Part shown: positions 16,771-25,705 of the stretch, piece after piece | Layout: every line of letters starts with the position of its first letter | Position numbering within the stretch: the stretch's first letter is position 1 | Assembly (NCBI RefSeq): GCF_947501905.1 | Contig: NZ_CANMXL010000005.1 | Location: 124,001-188,000 of the forward strand | Length of the DNA: 64,000 nt | Direction: 5' to 3' | Source of the DNA: an uncultured Winogradskyella sp. | Lineage (GTDB): Bacteria > Bacteroidota > Bacteroidia > Flavobacteriales > Flavobacteriaceae | Position numbers and translations under genes: made by a program | The notes under the pieces: model-generated | The model's database searches: none | What the model was told of the DNA's origin: nothing | Seen by the model: the letters and a program-made list of their open reading frames with translations, nothing else

Positions 16771-19077
16771 CTATACAGTAACTAAACTATTTGGGCTTAT
16801 AGTTACTGATTTACCATTAACTATAATGTCTATATTGCGATTACCTTCTAGCTCAAAATGCGTATGTCCTTTACACGCATTAACTCTAAGTATTTGATTT
16901 CTGAAGTTAACTTTAAAAGAAAACGCCTCCCATTGCTGAGGAATCTTAGGCTCAAAAGATAAGGTATCATTTACAATACGCATACCCCCAAAACCCTCTA
17001 CAATACTCATCCATGTACCTGCCATTGAGGTAATATGCAGTCCTTCTTCAACTTCATGGTTATAATCATCTAAGTCTAGTCGGGATGTTCTTAAATAGAA
17101 CTCATAAGCCTGATCCATACGCCCTAACTTTGCTGCTTGAATACTATGTACACAAGGTGATAAAGAACTCTCATGTACAGTGAAAGGTTCGTAAAAATCA
17201 AAATGACGCTCTAGCTCTTCATTTGTAAATTGGTCTTCAAAAAAGTAGAATCCTTGAAGTATATCTGCCTGCTTAATATAAGGTGAACGTAAAATTCTAT
17301 CCCAAGACCATTTTTGATTAATTGGTCTCTCTAACTTTGGTAAATCTGAAACAGTAATTAATTCCTTGTCTAAAAAGCCATCTTGTTGTAAGAATATTTT
17401 TAGATTTTCATCATAAGGGAAATACATATTATCTGCAACAGATTTCCATTTAGCTAATTCATCTTCAGATAAATTAACCTTACTCATTATTCTATTATAA
17501 TCTGATTGATACTCTGTTTTGACTTTATCTATACTTTGCATCGCATAATCAATACACCACTTAGCAATGTAGTTAGTGTACCAGTTATTATTTACATTAT
17601 TTTCGTATTCGTTTGGACCAGTTACTCCAAGAATTACATATTGTTCTTTTGCTGTCGAAAACGTGGCGCGTTGTTGCCAGAAACGCGCGATACCTATAAG
17701 GACTTCTAATCCTTTCTCAGGAATATAACTGTAATCTCCTGTATATCTGTAATAGTTAAAAATGGCAAAAGCTATAGCACCATTTCTATGAATTTCTTCG
17801 AAAGTAATTTCCCATTCGTTATGGCACTCTTCACCATTCATGGTTACCATTGGATACAACGCAGCTCCGTTTGTAAATCCTAATTTCTCAGCATTTTCAA
17901 TAGCTTTGTCTAAATGCTTATAACGATACTCTAATAAACTTTTAGCAACACTTTGGTCTTTTGTTGCCATATAAAATGGTATACAATAGGCTTCAGTATC
18001 CCAATAGGTACTTCCGCCGTATTTTTCGCCAGTAAAGCCTTTTGGGCCAATATTTAATCTTGCATCTTTACCTAAATAGGTTTGGTTCAATTGAAAGATA
18101 TTAAATCGTATACCTTGTTGCGCTTCAACATCACCATCTATAGTAATGTCGGACATGTTCCAGATGTTTGCCCAAGCTTGCTTCTGTTGTTCTAAAAGCA
18201 TCTTGAATCCTAAGTCTGAAACTTGGTCTAATGTGCTTTTGGCAACATCTACCAATTGACTTCTATCATGGTTTCTATCAGAGTTATAACCTCCGTATTT
18301 GGTAATTGTAAATGTATCTCCTTTAGTGACTTCTTGATTATAGCTAAACGAAATCATATCTTTAAAAGCATCAACATCTGGTTGTGCTTCAATAGCTTTA
18401 TTATTTATAGTCAATTCTGTTTGCATGTATGTACAGACGTAAAAATCTGTTTTCATAGTTCGAGACACTATGAATGCTTGATTATCTTCAAAATCTATAC
18501 TTAATACATCCCAAAATTTGTCATCCCAATTAGAATCTTCATTGGTAATACCATTATCTAAATATGGTGAATAGTCTATTCGCACATCACTATTAACAGG
18601 AGTAATACAATATTCAATAGCACCTATTTCATCAATATTTAAACTCAAGAAGCGTTTAGTATTAACCTTTACAGTAATATCATTTTTGAGCGTCACAGTA
18701 AAACTACGAGATAACCAACCTTCTTTCATGTTAAGCTCTCTTCGGAAACCTTCAACAGATTTACATTCTGCCAAATCTAATTGTTCACCATTGATATGTA
18801 CATTAATCCCAATCCAATTTGGAGCATTAAGTACTTTTGCGAAATATTCTGGGTAACCATTTTTCCACCAGCCAACTCTTGTTTTATCTGGGTAATATAC
18901 CCCTGCCACATAACTTCCTTGAAATGTAGCTCCTGAATAATGCTCCTCAAAATTAGCACGTTGCCCCATAGCTCCATTACCCAAACTCATTAAGCTCTCC
19001 GATGATTTTACTCGGGTAGCATCAAAACCTTCTTCTATAATTGACCAAGGGTTTGGTTGTATATAAATATTATTCAT
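16771..19077 (-). CDS. GH65 maltose phosphorylase
   Basis: A 768-residue cytoplasmic family 65 enzyme with no signal peptide. The general acid is Glu490 in VTGPNEYENNVNNNWYTN, a block that matches the maltose phosphorylases rather than kojibiose or trehalose ones as far as I can judge by eye. YWDTEAYCIPFY (358-369) and the HESSLSPCVHS block are further family signatures. In this family phosphate attacks maltose to give glucose and beta-D-glucose-1-phosphate. The downstream product is handled by the adjacent beta-phosphoglucomutase, which fixes the stereochemistry and supports maltose phosphorylase. The gap to pgmB is 32 bases. Other alpha-glucobiose specificities remain possible. Confidence 0.9.
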   Translation of the reverse strand: MNNIYIQPNPWSIIEEGFDATRVKSSESLMSLGNGAMGQRANFEEHYSGATFQGSYVAGVYYPDKTRVGWWKNGYPEYFAKVLNAPNWIGINVHINGEQLDLAECKSVEGFRRELNMKEGWLSRSFTVTLKNDITVKVNTKRFLSLNIDEIGAIEYCITPVNSDVRIDYSPYLDNGITNEDSNWDDKFWDVLSIDFEDNQAFIVSRTMKTDFYVCTYMQTELTINNKAIEAQPDVDAFKDMISFSYNQEVTKGDTFTITKYGGYNSDRNHDRSQLVDVAKSTLDQVSDLGFKMLLEQQKQAWANIWNMSDITIDGDVEAQQGIRFNIFQLNQTYLGKDARLNIGPKGFTGEKYGGSTYWDTEAYCIPFYMATKDQSVAKSLLEYRYKHLDKAIENAEKLGFTNGAALYPMVTMNGEECHNEWEITFEEIHRNGAIAFAIFNYYRYTGDYSYIPEKGLEVLIGIARFWQQRATFSTAKEQYVILGVTGPNEYENNVNNNWYTNYIAKWCIDYAMQSIDKVKTEYQSDYNRIMSKVNLSEDELAKWKSVADNMYFPYDENLKIFLQQDGFLDKELITVSDLPKLERPINQKWSWDRILRSPYIKQADILQGFYFFEDQFTNEELERHFDFYEPFTVHESSLSPCVHSIQAAKLGRMDQAYEFYLRTSRLDLDDYNHEVEEGLHITSMAGTWMSIVEGFGGMRIVNDTLSFEPKIPQQWEAFSFKVNFRNQILRVNACKGHTHFELEGNRNIDIIVNGKSVTISPNSLVTV

Positions 19078-19109
19078 TCTCTTGATTATAATATCAGTGA
19101 TTAGCTGAT

Positions 19110-19787
19110 TTAATTGATTTTTTTAGTCACTTTATCTGAAATAATGGCCTCAACAAACTCTTGAGGCATTTCTGTAAAATCTTTAAACACGTAATCTGCT
19201 TCGTGCAGTACGTCTTTTTCTCCAATACCAATAGATATCATATTGGCTGTATTTGCCGCTTTTACCCCTGCAACTGAGTCTTCGAAAACTATACAATCTT
19301 GTGGCTGCATATTTAATAGTTTTGCTCCTAACAGAAAGACTTCTGGGTCTGGTTTTGCCTTTGCTACATCGTTACCGTCAACAATAGCATTAAATTTTTC
19401 TAGCAAACTCACTTTTTCTAAAATGGGTCTTGCATTTTTACTTGCTGAACCTAAGGCTACAGCTTGATGTTTTTCTTCTAAAAATTCTAATACCTTAGAA
19501 ACATCTGGAAGAATTTCTGAAGCGTCCATTTTACTAATGTAGTTCAAATATTCTTCATTCTTTTTTGCCATAATGGACGTAAACTCTTCCTGTGATAGTG
19601 TTTTTCCTCCCCACTCTAATATTTTTTCGAGAGAACGAACACGACTTACGCCTTTGAGTTGTTCGTTTTCTTCATGAGTAAAATCTATACCCAATCCATT
19701 AGCAAGCTTTCGCCATGCAAGGAAATGGTATTTAGCAGTGTCTACAATAACACCATCTAAATCAAATATGAATCCTTTTTTATTCAT
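19110..19787 (-). CDS. pgmB: Beta-phosphoglucomutase
   Basis: A 225-residue HAD-superfamily phosphatase-fold mutase. Motif I is FDLDGVIVDT with the phosphorylated Asp9 and acid/base Asp11. The cap follows with AKYHFLAWRKLA. Motif II/III appears as ALGSASKNA, and motif IV as VFEDSVAGVKAA. Length and the TAKYHF substrate-selecting segment match beta-PGM. It converts beta-glucose-1-phosphate from the GH65 enzyme to glucose-6-phosphate. Its start overlaps the end of the transporter gene by 8 bases, indicating translational coupling. Confidence 0.92.
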   Translation of the reverse strand: MNKKGFIFDLDGVIVDTAKYHFLAWRKLANGLGIDFTHEENEQLKGVSRVRSLEKILEWGGKTLSQEEFTSIMAKKNEEYLNYISKMDASEILPDVSKVLEFLEEKHQAVALGSASKNARPILEKVSLLEKFNAIVDGNDVAKAKPDPEVFLLGAKLLNMQPQDCIVFEDSVAGVKAANTANMISIGIGEKDVLHEADYVFKDFTEMPQEFVEAIISDKVTKKIN

Positions 19788-21318
19788 TAATTTCTACTAT
19801 TGCTTTATCATTTACTGTTAGAGATATTAAACCCGCCAATATCATAGATACACCTCCTATGAGTAAAGCATACACAGGTTGATTATCAAAAAAAGTTGAC
19901 ACCAAAAATCCTAAAATAGAAGCAGCTACTAATTGAGGAATAACAATAAAAAAGTTAAAAACACCCATGTAATATCCCATTTTTGATGCTGGTAATGCAC
20001 CAGATAACATCGCATAAGGCACAGACAAAATACTTGCCCAAGCTATACCAACACCTATCATTGGCAACCACTCCACTGTAAATGTCGTAGGATTAGTTAT
20101 AAAATAAATAGACATTAAACCTAACCCTCCAGCTACTAAAGCTAAAAAATGAGTGAATCTTCTACTGGTCTTTTTAGCAATTAATGGCAATAAGAAAGCT
20201 ACGGCTGCTGCAATAATGTTGTAATTAGCAAACATTTCACCTACTTGATTTGCTCCTGTATTATATGCCTCTGAAGTTGCATCAGTTGCTTTATAAATAT
20301 GTTCTGTTACTGCACTCGTAGTATATATCCACATTGAAAACAACGAAAACCAAGAGAAAAACTGTACCCAAGCCAATTGTTTCATAACCTTAGGCATAAA
20401 CTGAAAATCATTAACAATAGTTACAAAACCATTATTGTAGTTTTTACCTTTTTGCATAACTCCAGAAATCATTAATACAATTCCTCCTAGAGATATCAAC
20501 CCAATTGTTAGCACGTATAAATCTTTCTTTAAACCAAAAAAATAAACACTATAAGTCGCAATAATTCCAACAATTAAGGTTATAATTCCTTTGATTAAAT
20601 GTGATTTTCCATTGGATACAAACCATGATTCTGGTCTTTCCTCCTTAACATAGTTTTTATCCTTAGCTTCCTCTTCTTCAAAGGTTTTCATTTCTTCTGG
20701 AGAATATTCTTTCGATCGAAAAACAGTCCATAATACAGCTATTAAAAAAGCTGCTCCTCCAATGTAAAATGAATATTTTACAGAATCTGGAATTACACCT
20801 TCAGGTGCTGTATTAGCAACTCCAAAATAAGTAAGTATATTAGGAAGCTTGGAGGCCACATAAGCACCGATTCCTATAAAAAAACTTTGCATTGCAAACC
20901 CCTTAGTTCTCTGACTTTCTGGAAGATTGTCTCCAACAAATGCTCTAAAAGGCTCCATTGAGACGTTAATAGATGCATCCATTATCCATAACATTCCTGC
21001 TGCAAACCAAAGCACTGGTGAATTAGGCATTACAAATAGAGCCAATGAAGCCAATATAGCTCCAACAAGAAAATAAGGACGACGGCGACCAAGTTTAGGA
21101 TGCCATGTACGATCACTAAAATAACCAATTATTGGTTGAACAATTAAACCTGTTAAAGGTGCTGCAACCCATAGGATTGGAATGTCTTCAACTTCGGCTC
21201 CTAAAGTTTGGAAAATTCTACTGACGTTAGCATTCTGAAGGGCAAAACCCATTTGAATTCCTAAGAAACCGAAACTCATGTTCCAAATTTCCCAGAAACC
21301 TAGCATACGCTTTTTCAT
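19780..21318 (-). CDS. MFS sugar transporter (SLC45/GPH-like), probable maltose importer
   Basis: A 512-residue inner-membrane protein with about 12 hydrophobic helices. The loop 2-3 motif is GYFSDRTWHPKLGRRRPY, characteristic of the SLC45/GPH sugar:cation symporter group. A large cytoplasmic loop lies near the middle (about residues 200-240, rich in Glu and Lys). In Bacteroidota maltose loci such a gene carries maltose or maltodextrin across the inner membrane. Its stop overlaps pgmB, and it is the first gene of the leftward unit. A -7-like box, TAACTTTG, lies at 21411-21418 on the minus strand, giving a leader of nearly 90 bases. Confidence 0.88.
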   Translation of the reverse strand: MKKRMLGFWEIWNMSFGFLGIQMGFALQNANVSRIFQTLGAEVEDIPILWVAAPLTGLIVQPIIGYFSDRTWHPKLGRRRPYFLVGAILASLALFVMPNSPVLWFAAGMLWIMDASINVSMEPFRAFVGDNLPESQRTKGFAMQSFFIGIGAYVASKLPNILTYFGVANTAPEGVIPDSVKYSFYIGGAAFLIAVLWTVFRSKEYSPEEMKTFEEEEAKDKNYVKEERPESWFVSNGKSHLIKGIITLIVGIIATYSVYFFGLKKDLYVLTIGLISLGGIVLMISGVMQKGKNYNNGFVTIVNDFQFMPKVMKQLAWVQFFSWFSLFSMWIYTTSAVTEHIYKATDATSEAYNTGANQVGEMFANYNIIAAAVAFLLPLIAKKTSRRFTHFLALVAGGLGLMSIYFITNPTTFTVEWLPMIGVGIAWASILSVPYAMLSGALPASKMGYYMGVFNFFIVIPQLVAASILGFLVSTFFDNQPVYALLIGGVSMILAGLISLTVNDKAIVEINE

Positions 21319-21319
21319 T

Positions 21320-21418
21320 AATAGTATATTTAAATTAATACTATTCTGATAAGCTTATCTTATCAAAACTTTATCATTGAGAAGTGAAAATATAAGTTTT
21401 GATTTGATTACAAAGTTA
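21320..21418 (-). promoter_or_regulatory. Leader and promoter of the transporter-pgmB-GH65 operon
   Basis: In the 133-base gap before the transporter gene I see, on the minus strand, TAACTTTG (21411-21418, perfect TAnnTTTG). Between it and the start codon are a copy of the 16-base sequence also found in the susC leader (21379-21394), a 12-base palindrome GATAAGCTTATC (21348-21359) and an 8-bp inverted repeat (21320-21327/21338-21345). The function of the leader elements is unknown. Confidence 0.5.
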
Positions 21419-21451
21419 GTAAAGTATCTGAAACCGCCAAATAACTTAATA

Positions 21452-22492
21452 TTACTTTGTTGATTCACGCTCAATAAGTTCTGAAGCAATTATCTGTGTT
21501 TGGTAACTTTCTTCATCTTCATCATTCTCTAATTTATCTATTAGTAAACCAGCGGCCTTTTCACCCATAAGTTGCGCATGTTGGCTAACTGTACTAAGGC
21601 TTGGTGTGGAGTGTTTGGACAAAACACCATCTGTAAAACCTATAACTTGTATATCATCTGGCACATTAAAACCTAAACGTCTGGCAACGCGCATTGCAGT
21701 TAAGGCGTAAAGCTCATTAACGGCAAAAATACCATCAATAGTTTTGTTTGTTTTAAATAATTGCTCGATTTCTTTTTCAAGCGCATCAAGATTTACTTCA
21801 TAATTAATATCATCATCAAGTTTTAAAATTAACTCAGCTTTTAAATCTAAACTATAATTCTTAAGTGCTTCGAGGTATCCTTGCGTCCTTAATCTACCTA
21901 CACTCACATAATCCTTAGTAGTAATTAGAGCTATATTTTTACAGTTATTTTCTATTAATTTTTCTACTGCATTTTTAGCACCTTCAAAGTCATCAACAAT
22001 AACCTTATCGCATTGTATTTCACTAACGACGCGATCAAACATAACAATTGGCATCCCTTGATTTATGGTCTCATCAAAATGATGATAATCTTGCTGCTGC
22101 AATGTTTCCTTTGACAAGGATATAATAAACCCATCAATACTACCATTAGCTAACATTTCCATATTAATAACCTCTTTGGCAAATGACTCATTAGACAAGC
22201 CTATAATAACGTTATAACCTCTTTGGTTAGCCACTAACTCTACTCCTCTTATGACTTTAGAAAAGAAATGATGGACAATTTCAGGAATAATAATACCGAT
22301 AGTGTTCGTTTTTCTATTCTTAAGACTTAAAGCAATATTATTTGGTTTGTAATTGTATAATTTGGCAAATGCCTGTACTTTCTGTTTAGTATCTTCACTA
22401 ATCTCAACACTATTCCTTAGAGCTTTTGAAACAGTTGAAATTGAAACATCAAGTTCTCTTGCTATTTGTTTTAGGGTAACTTTTCTTTTCAT
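21452..22492 (-). CDS. LacI-family transcriptional regulator of the starch locus
   Basis: A 346-residue regulator. The N-terminal helix-turn-helix TLKQIARELDVSISTVSKAL (about residues 6-25) is followed by the hinge KPNNIALSLK. A periplasmic-binding-protein-like sensor domain follows (NTIGIIIPEIVHHFFSKVI onwards) with a C-terminal DGVLSKHSTPSLSTVSQ segment typical of sugar-sensing LacI members. It sits between the leftward import/phosphorolysis operon and the rightward susCDE genes. A perfect 16-bp palindrome with a central CG (22650-22665) in its own upstream region is the obvious operator. Whether it represses or activates is uncertain. Confidence 0.9.
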   Translation of the reverse strand: MKRKVTLKQIARELDVSISTVSKALRNSVEISEDTKQKVQAFAKLYNYKPNNIALSLKNRKTNTIGIIIPEIVHHFFSKVIRGVELVANQRGYNVIIGLSNESFAKEVINMEMLANGSIDGFIISLSKETLQQQDYHHFDETINQGMPIVMFDRVVSEIQCDKVIVDDFEGAKNAVEKLIENNCKNIALITTKDYVSVGRLRTQGYLEALKNYSLDLKAELILKLDDDINYEVNLDALEKEIEQLFKTNKTIDGIFAVNELYALTAMRVARRLGFNVPDDIQVIGFTDGVLSKHSTPSLSTVSQHAQLMGEKAAGLLIDKLENDEDEESYQTQIIASELIERESTK

Positions 22493-22649
22493 TAGGCTTT
22501 CTTTTTTCTTTTACCAATTTTAATCAAAAACAATTACAATCATGTTTTTAGCAATGCAAACATCGTAATTTAACAATGTCTCCATTACGGAATTCATATT
22601 TTTTTACGAAATTATCTACTTTGTTAATGTTTCTTAAAAAGTTTTTAAC

Positions 22650-22665
22650 ACGAAAACGTTTTCGT
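22650..22665. promoter_or_regulatory. LacI-type operator palindrome
   Basis: ACGAAAACGTTTTCGT is a perfect 16-bp palindrome with the central CG typical of LacI-family operators. It lies between lacI (start 22492) and susC (start 22777), about 35 bases upstream of -7-like boxes TAAATTTA (22701-22708 and 22711-22718). A second inverted repeat, AGTGTT-TTT-AACACT (22676-22690), is close by. The rest of this 284-base gap is AT-rich and shows no gene. Confidence 0.8.
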
Positions 22666-22722
22666 AGTGATTATCAGTGTTTTTAACACTTTCGACACCC
22701 TAAATTTACATAAATTTAACCC

Positions 22723-22738
22723 GAGAAGTGAAAATATA
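22723..22738 (+). repeat. 16-base sequence shared by susC leader and transporter leader
   Basis: GAGAAGTGAAAATATA occurs here, 39 bases before the susC start codon, and again on the same top strand at 21379-21394, in the leader of the divergently oriented transporter operon. The two copies are thus in opposite orientation relative to their genes. It may be a shared regulatory site or chance in AT-rich DNA. Confidence 0.4.
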
Positions 22739-22776
22739 GTTAAAAATAAACTAAGCAATTAACTTAAAAATAATTT

Positions 22777-25665
22777 ATGAAAACATTTTTAAATGCCATT
22801 TTGTTATGTGTTTTCTTGGTACCTGCAACATTGTTTGCTCAATCAACGGTAACAGGAACAGTAACAGATGGATCTAACTCAATGCCTTTACCAGGTGTTA
22901 ATGTTATTGTTAAAGGAACAACCAATGGTAATAATACTGATTTTGATGGTAAATATTCCCTTACAGTAAACAACGGCGATGTCATTGTTTTCTCTTACCT
23001 AGGTTTTGTTACTCAAGAAATCACATATAATGGACAAGCAACTATAGATGTCACACTGACTGAAGATGCCGCTCAACTTGATGAAATTGTATTAATTGGT
23101 TACGGCTCTACTACAAAGCAAGACGCAACAGGTGCTGTAGATAAGGTCTCTGATGATGATTTTAATAGAGGTGCTATAGTAGCTCCAGAACAATTACTAG
23201 CGGGTAAATCTGCTGGTGTTCGTATTACAACTAATGGTGGTGCAGCTGGAGAAGGGTCTCAAATTAGAATTCGTGGAATCTCTTCACTTTCAGCAAATCA
23301 ATCCCCTTTAATTGTTGTAGATGGTTTACCATTAGATCAACGTGGTGTTCAAGGTGTAAGAAACGCATTAAATGCTATTAACCCAGCAGACATTAAAGAC
23401 TTTGTTGTTTTAAAAGATGCTTCTGCAACAGCCATTTATGGATCTAGAGCATCTAATGGTGTTATCTTAATTACTACCAAAAAAGGACAATCTAACTCAC
23501 CATGGAAGGTTGAATATGATTTAAAAGCTTCTTCTCAACAGGTTAATAATACTGTAGATGTTCTTTCTGCTGACCAATATAGAAATTTGGCAAATGTAAG
23601 TACTGCTTTTGACCCTTCATTAACTGGAAATGCAAATACGGATTGGCAAGATGAGATATATCAAACTGCACTTTCTGCAATACACAATATCACTGTTTCA
23701 AAAGGGTATGAAAACTTTAACTTTAGAGTTAATTTAAACCATGTAACTCAGCAAGGTACACTAAGAACTGACTTATATGAGAGAAATGCTATTAATACCG
23801 CTTTTGAACAGCGTTTGTTAGATAATGACTTAAAGTTAACACTAACTGCTAAAGGAATTATTGACGAGTATTCTTTTGCGAATCAAGGCGCAATAGGTGC
23901 AGCTGTAAGTTTTGATCCTTCTCAACCGATATTTGACCAAAATGGAAACTTCACAGAGTTAGGTGCAAATTTAGCTCCAAGAAACCCAGTATCTTTATTG
24001 GAGAATGACCAAAACAACAATCGTTCTAAGCGTTTGATAAGTAATTTTAATATCGATTACAAATTTTGGTTCTTAAAAGACTTAAGATTTAATTTAAATG
24101 CAGGTATTGATTATGCCGAAAATAACGGTAAGCAATTCAATATTGCTAACCCTAATAATCCAGGTGCATTTCCATTTCAAAATTTTTATTCTGGTTTAAA
24201 CCGTAATACATCTCTTGATTTTTATCTTAACTATAAAAAGAATGTAGAGTCTATAAACACAGTACTTGATATTACAGCTGGCCACTCTTACCAAGAGTTC
24301 TATGTGGCTTCTGACCAGACACTTACAGGTGCTAGTGGAGGGTTAATTACTAATCCAGTAATTATTAATCGTAATGGTTTGGAATCTTATTTTGCGAGAG
24401 CAAGTTTTGATCACGATGATAAATATCTTTTGTCTTTAAGTTACAGAGCAGATATCTCATCTCGTTTTTCACCGGATAATAGAACAGGTTACTTCCCTGG
24501 AGCATCTTTTGGTTGGAAAATAAGTAATGAAGACTTTATGGAAAACTCTTTCTTCTCTAATTTAAAACTTAGAGGTGGTTGGGGTATTACTGGTAATCAA
24601 GAAATAGGTAATAATTATGCTTATTTAGGCATATACTCTCCTGCGGTTAATGATCAGGTAAGTGCACTTATTAATGGGCAACTTGTACCAACTCTTAGAC
24701 CTAACGGGTTTGATGAAAACTTAAAATGGGAGGAAACTTCTCAATACAATTTAGCTTTAGATTTCGGGCTTTTTGACAATCGTTTATCTGGTTCTGTTGA
24801 TGTTTATTATAAAGAGACTAAAGATTTATTAGCTCAAGTACCTGTCCCAGCAGGCTCTAATCTTACGGATCAAATCATCACTAATGTTGGAGAATTAACA
24901 AGTAAGGGTATTGAATTAAACCTTGACGGAAAAATTATTCAAAACGATAATTTTAATTGGGATTCTAACTTTAATGTCACATTTCAAGATATCGAAGTCG
25001 AAAACTTAAGTTTAGTAGATAATCCAGATTTTGTTATTCCTACAGGAGGAATATCAGGAGGAACTGGTAATACCATTCAGATTTTAAGACCTGGGTTTGA
25101 CCCTACGACGTTCTTTGTATTCAGACAAGTATATGATACTGATGGGAATCCAATAGAAGGGGCATACGTTGATGTTAATGGTGATAACCAAATTACAACA
25201 GCAGATAGACAACCATACAAAAAAGCAACACCAGATGCATTTATTGGTTTTACAAATAACTTTACGTACAAAAGTTTTGATTTAAGTTTCACTTTTAGAG
25301 GTAGCTTTGGAAACTATGTATATAATAATGTATCATCTAGTAATGGGACTCTTGCAACTGCCATAAATGCTCCTGGAGCGTTTCAACCTAATGTACATGC
25401 AAGTTATTTAGATACTGGTTTTGCTAATCCACAATTATTTTCGGATTATTATGTGAGACGTGCTGACTTTGTTAGGCTTGATAATTTATCTATAGGGTAT
25501 CAATTACCATTTGAGAACGTTCAAGTTAGAGCTTCTATAACTGGTAGTAACCTATTTGTTATTACTGATTACGAAGGTTTAGATCCTGAAATATCAAATG
25601 GTATTGACAATAACTTTTATCCAAGAGCAAGAAGCTTTGTCTTTGGATTAAACTTTATATTCTAA
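22777..25665 (+). CDS. susC: SusC-like TonB-dependent outer-membrane transporter
   Basis: A 962-residue protein with a signal peptide (about 1-21, ending LFAQ). A carboxypeptidase-regulatory-like domain follows (about 24-105, TVTGTVTDGSNSMPLPGVNV). The plug starts near 110 with VLIGYGSTTKQDATGAV, and DASATAIYGSRASNGVILIT marks its end. The remainder is a 22-stranded barrel ending in an aromatic residue (LNFIF). SusC proteins import oligosaccharides using TonB energy, with SusD as a lid. It is transcribed away from lacI and followed after 40 bases by susD. The starch/maltodextrin substrate is inferred from the surrounding GH13/GH31/GH65 genes. Confidence 0.95.
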   Translation: MKTFLNAILLCVFLVPATLFAQSTVTGTVTDGSNSMPLPGVNVIVKGTTNGNNTDFDGKYSLTVNNGDVIVFSYLGFVTQEITYNGQATIDVTLTEDAAQLDEIVLIGYGSTTKQDATGAVDKVSDDDFNRGAIVAPEQLLAGKSAGVRITTNGGAAGEGSQIRIRGISSLSANQSPLIVVDGLPLDQRGVQGVRNALNAINPADIKDFVVLKDASATAIYGSRASNGVILITTKKGQSNSPWKVEYDLKASSQQVNNTVDVLSADQYRNLANVSTAFDPSLTGNANTDWQDEIYQTALSAIHNITVSKGYENFNFRVNLNHVTQQGTLRTDLYERNAINTAFEQRLLDNDLKLTLTAKGIIDEYSFANQGAIGAAVSFDPSQPIFDQNGNFTELGANLAPRNPVSLLENDQNNNRSKRLISNFNIDYKFWFLKDLRFNLNAGIDYAENNGKQFNIANPNNPGAFPFQNFYSGLNRNTSLDFYLNYKKNVESINTVLDITAGHSYQEFYVASDQTLTGASGGLITNPVIINRNGLESYFARASFDHDDKYLLSLSYRADISSRFSPDNRTGYFPGASFGWKISNEDFMENSFFSNLKLRGGWGITGNQEIGNNYAYLGIYSPAVNDQVSALINGQLVPTLRPNGFDENLKWEETSQYNLALDFGLFDNRLSGSVDVYYKETKDLLAQVPVPAGSNLTDQIITNVGELTSKGIELNLDGKIIQNDNFNWDSNFNVTFQDIEVENLSLVDNPDFVIPTGGISGGTGNTIQILRPGFDPTTFFVFRQVYDTDGNPIEGAYVDVNGDNQITTADRQPYKKATPDAFIGFTNNFTYKSFDLSFTFRGSFGNYVYNNVSSSNGTLATAINAPGAFQPNVHASYLDTGFANPQLFSDYYVRRADFVRLDNLSIGYQLPFENVQVRASITGSNLFVITDYEGLDPEISNGIDNNFYPRARSFVFGLNFIF

Positions 25666-25705
25666 AAGAAAGAAAAATGAAAACTAATTATAAATTGAAA
25701 ATGCT

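Noticed and set aside
18256-18504. Small open frame opposite the GH65 gene
   Set aside because: It lies wholly inside a clear enzyme gene on the other strand and encodes no recognisable protein; such antisense frames recur under many genes here and were all left out.
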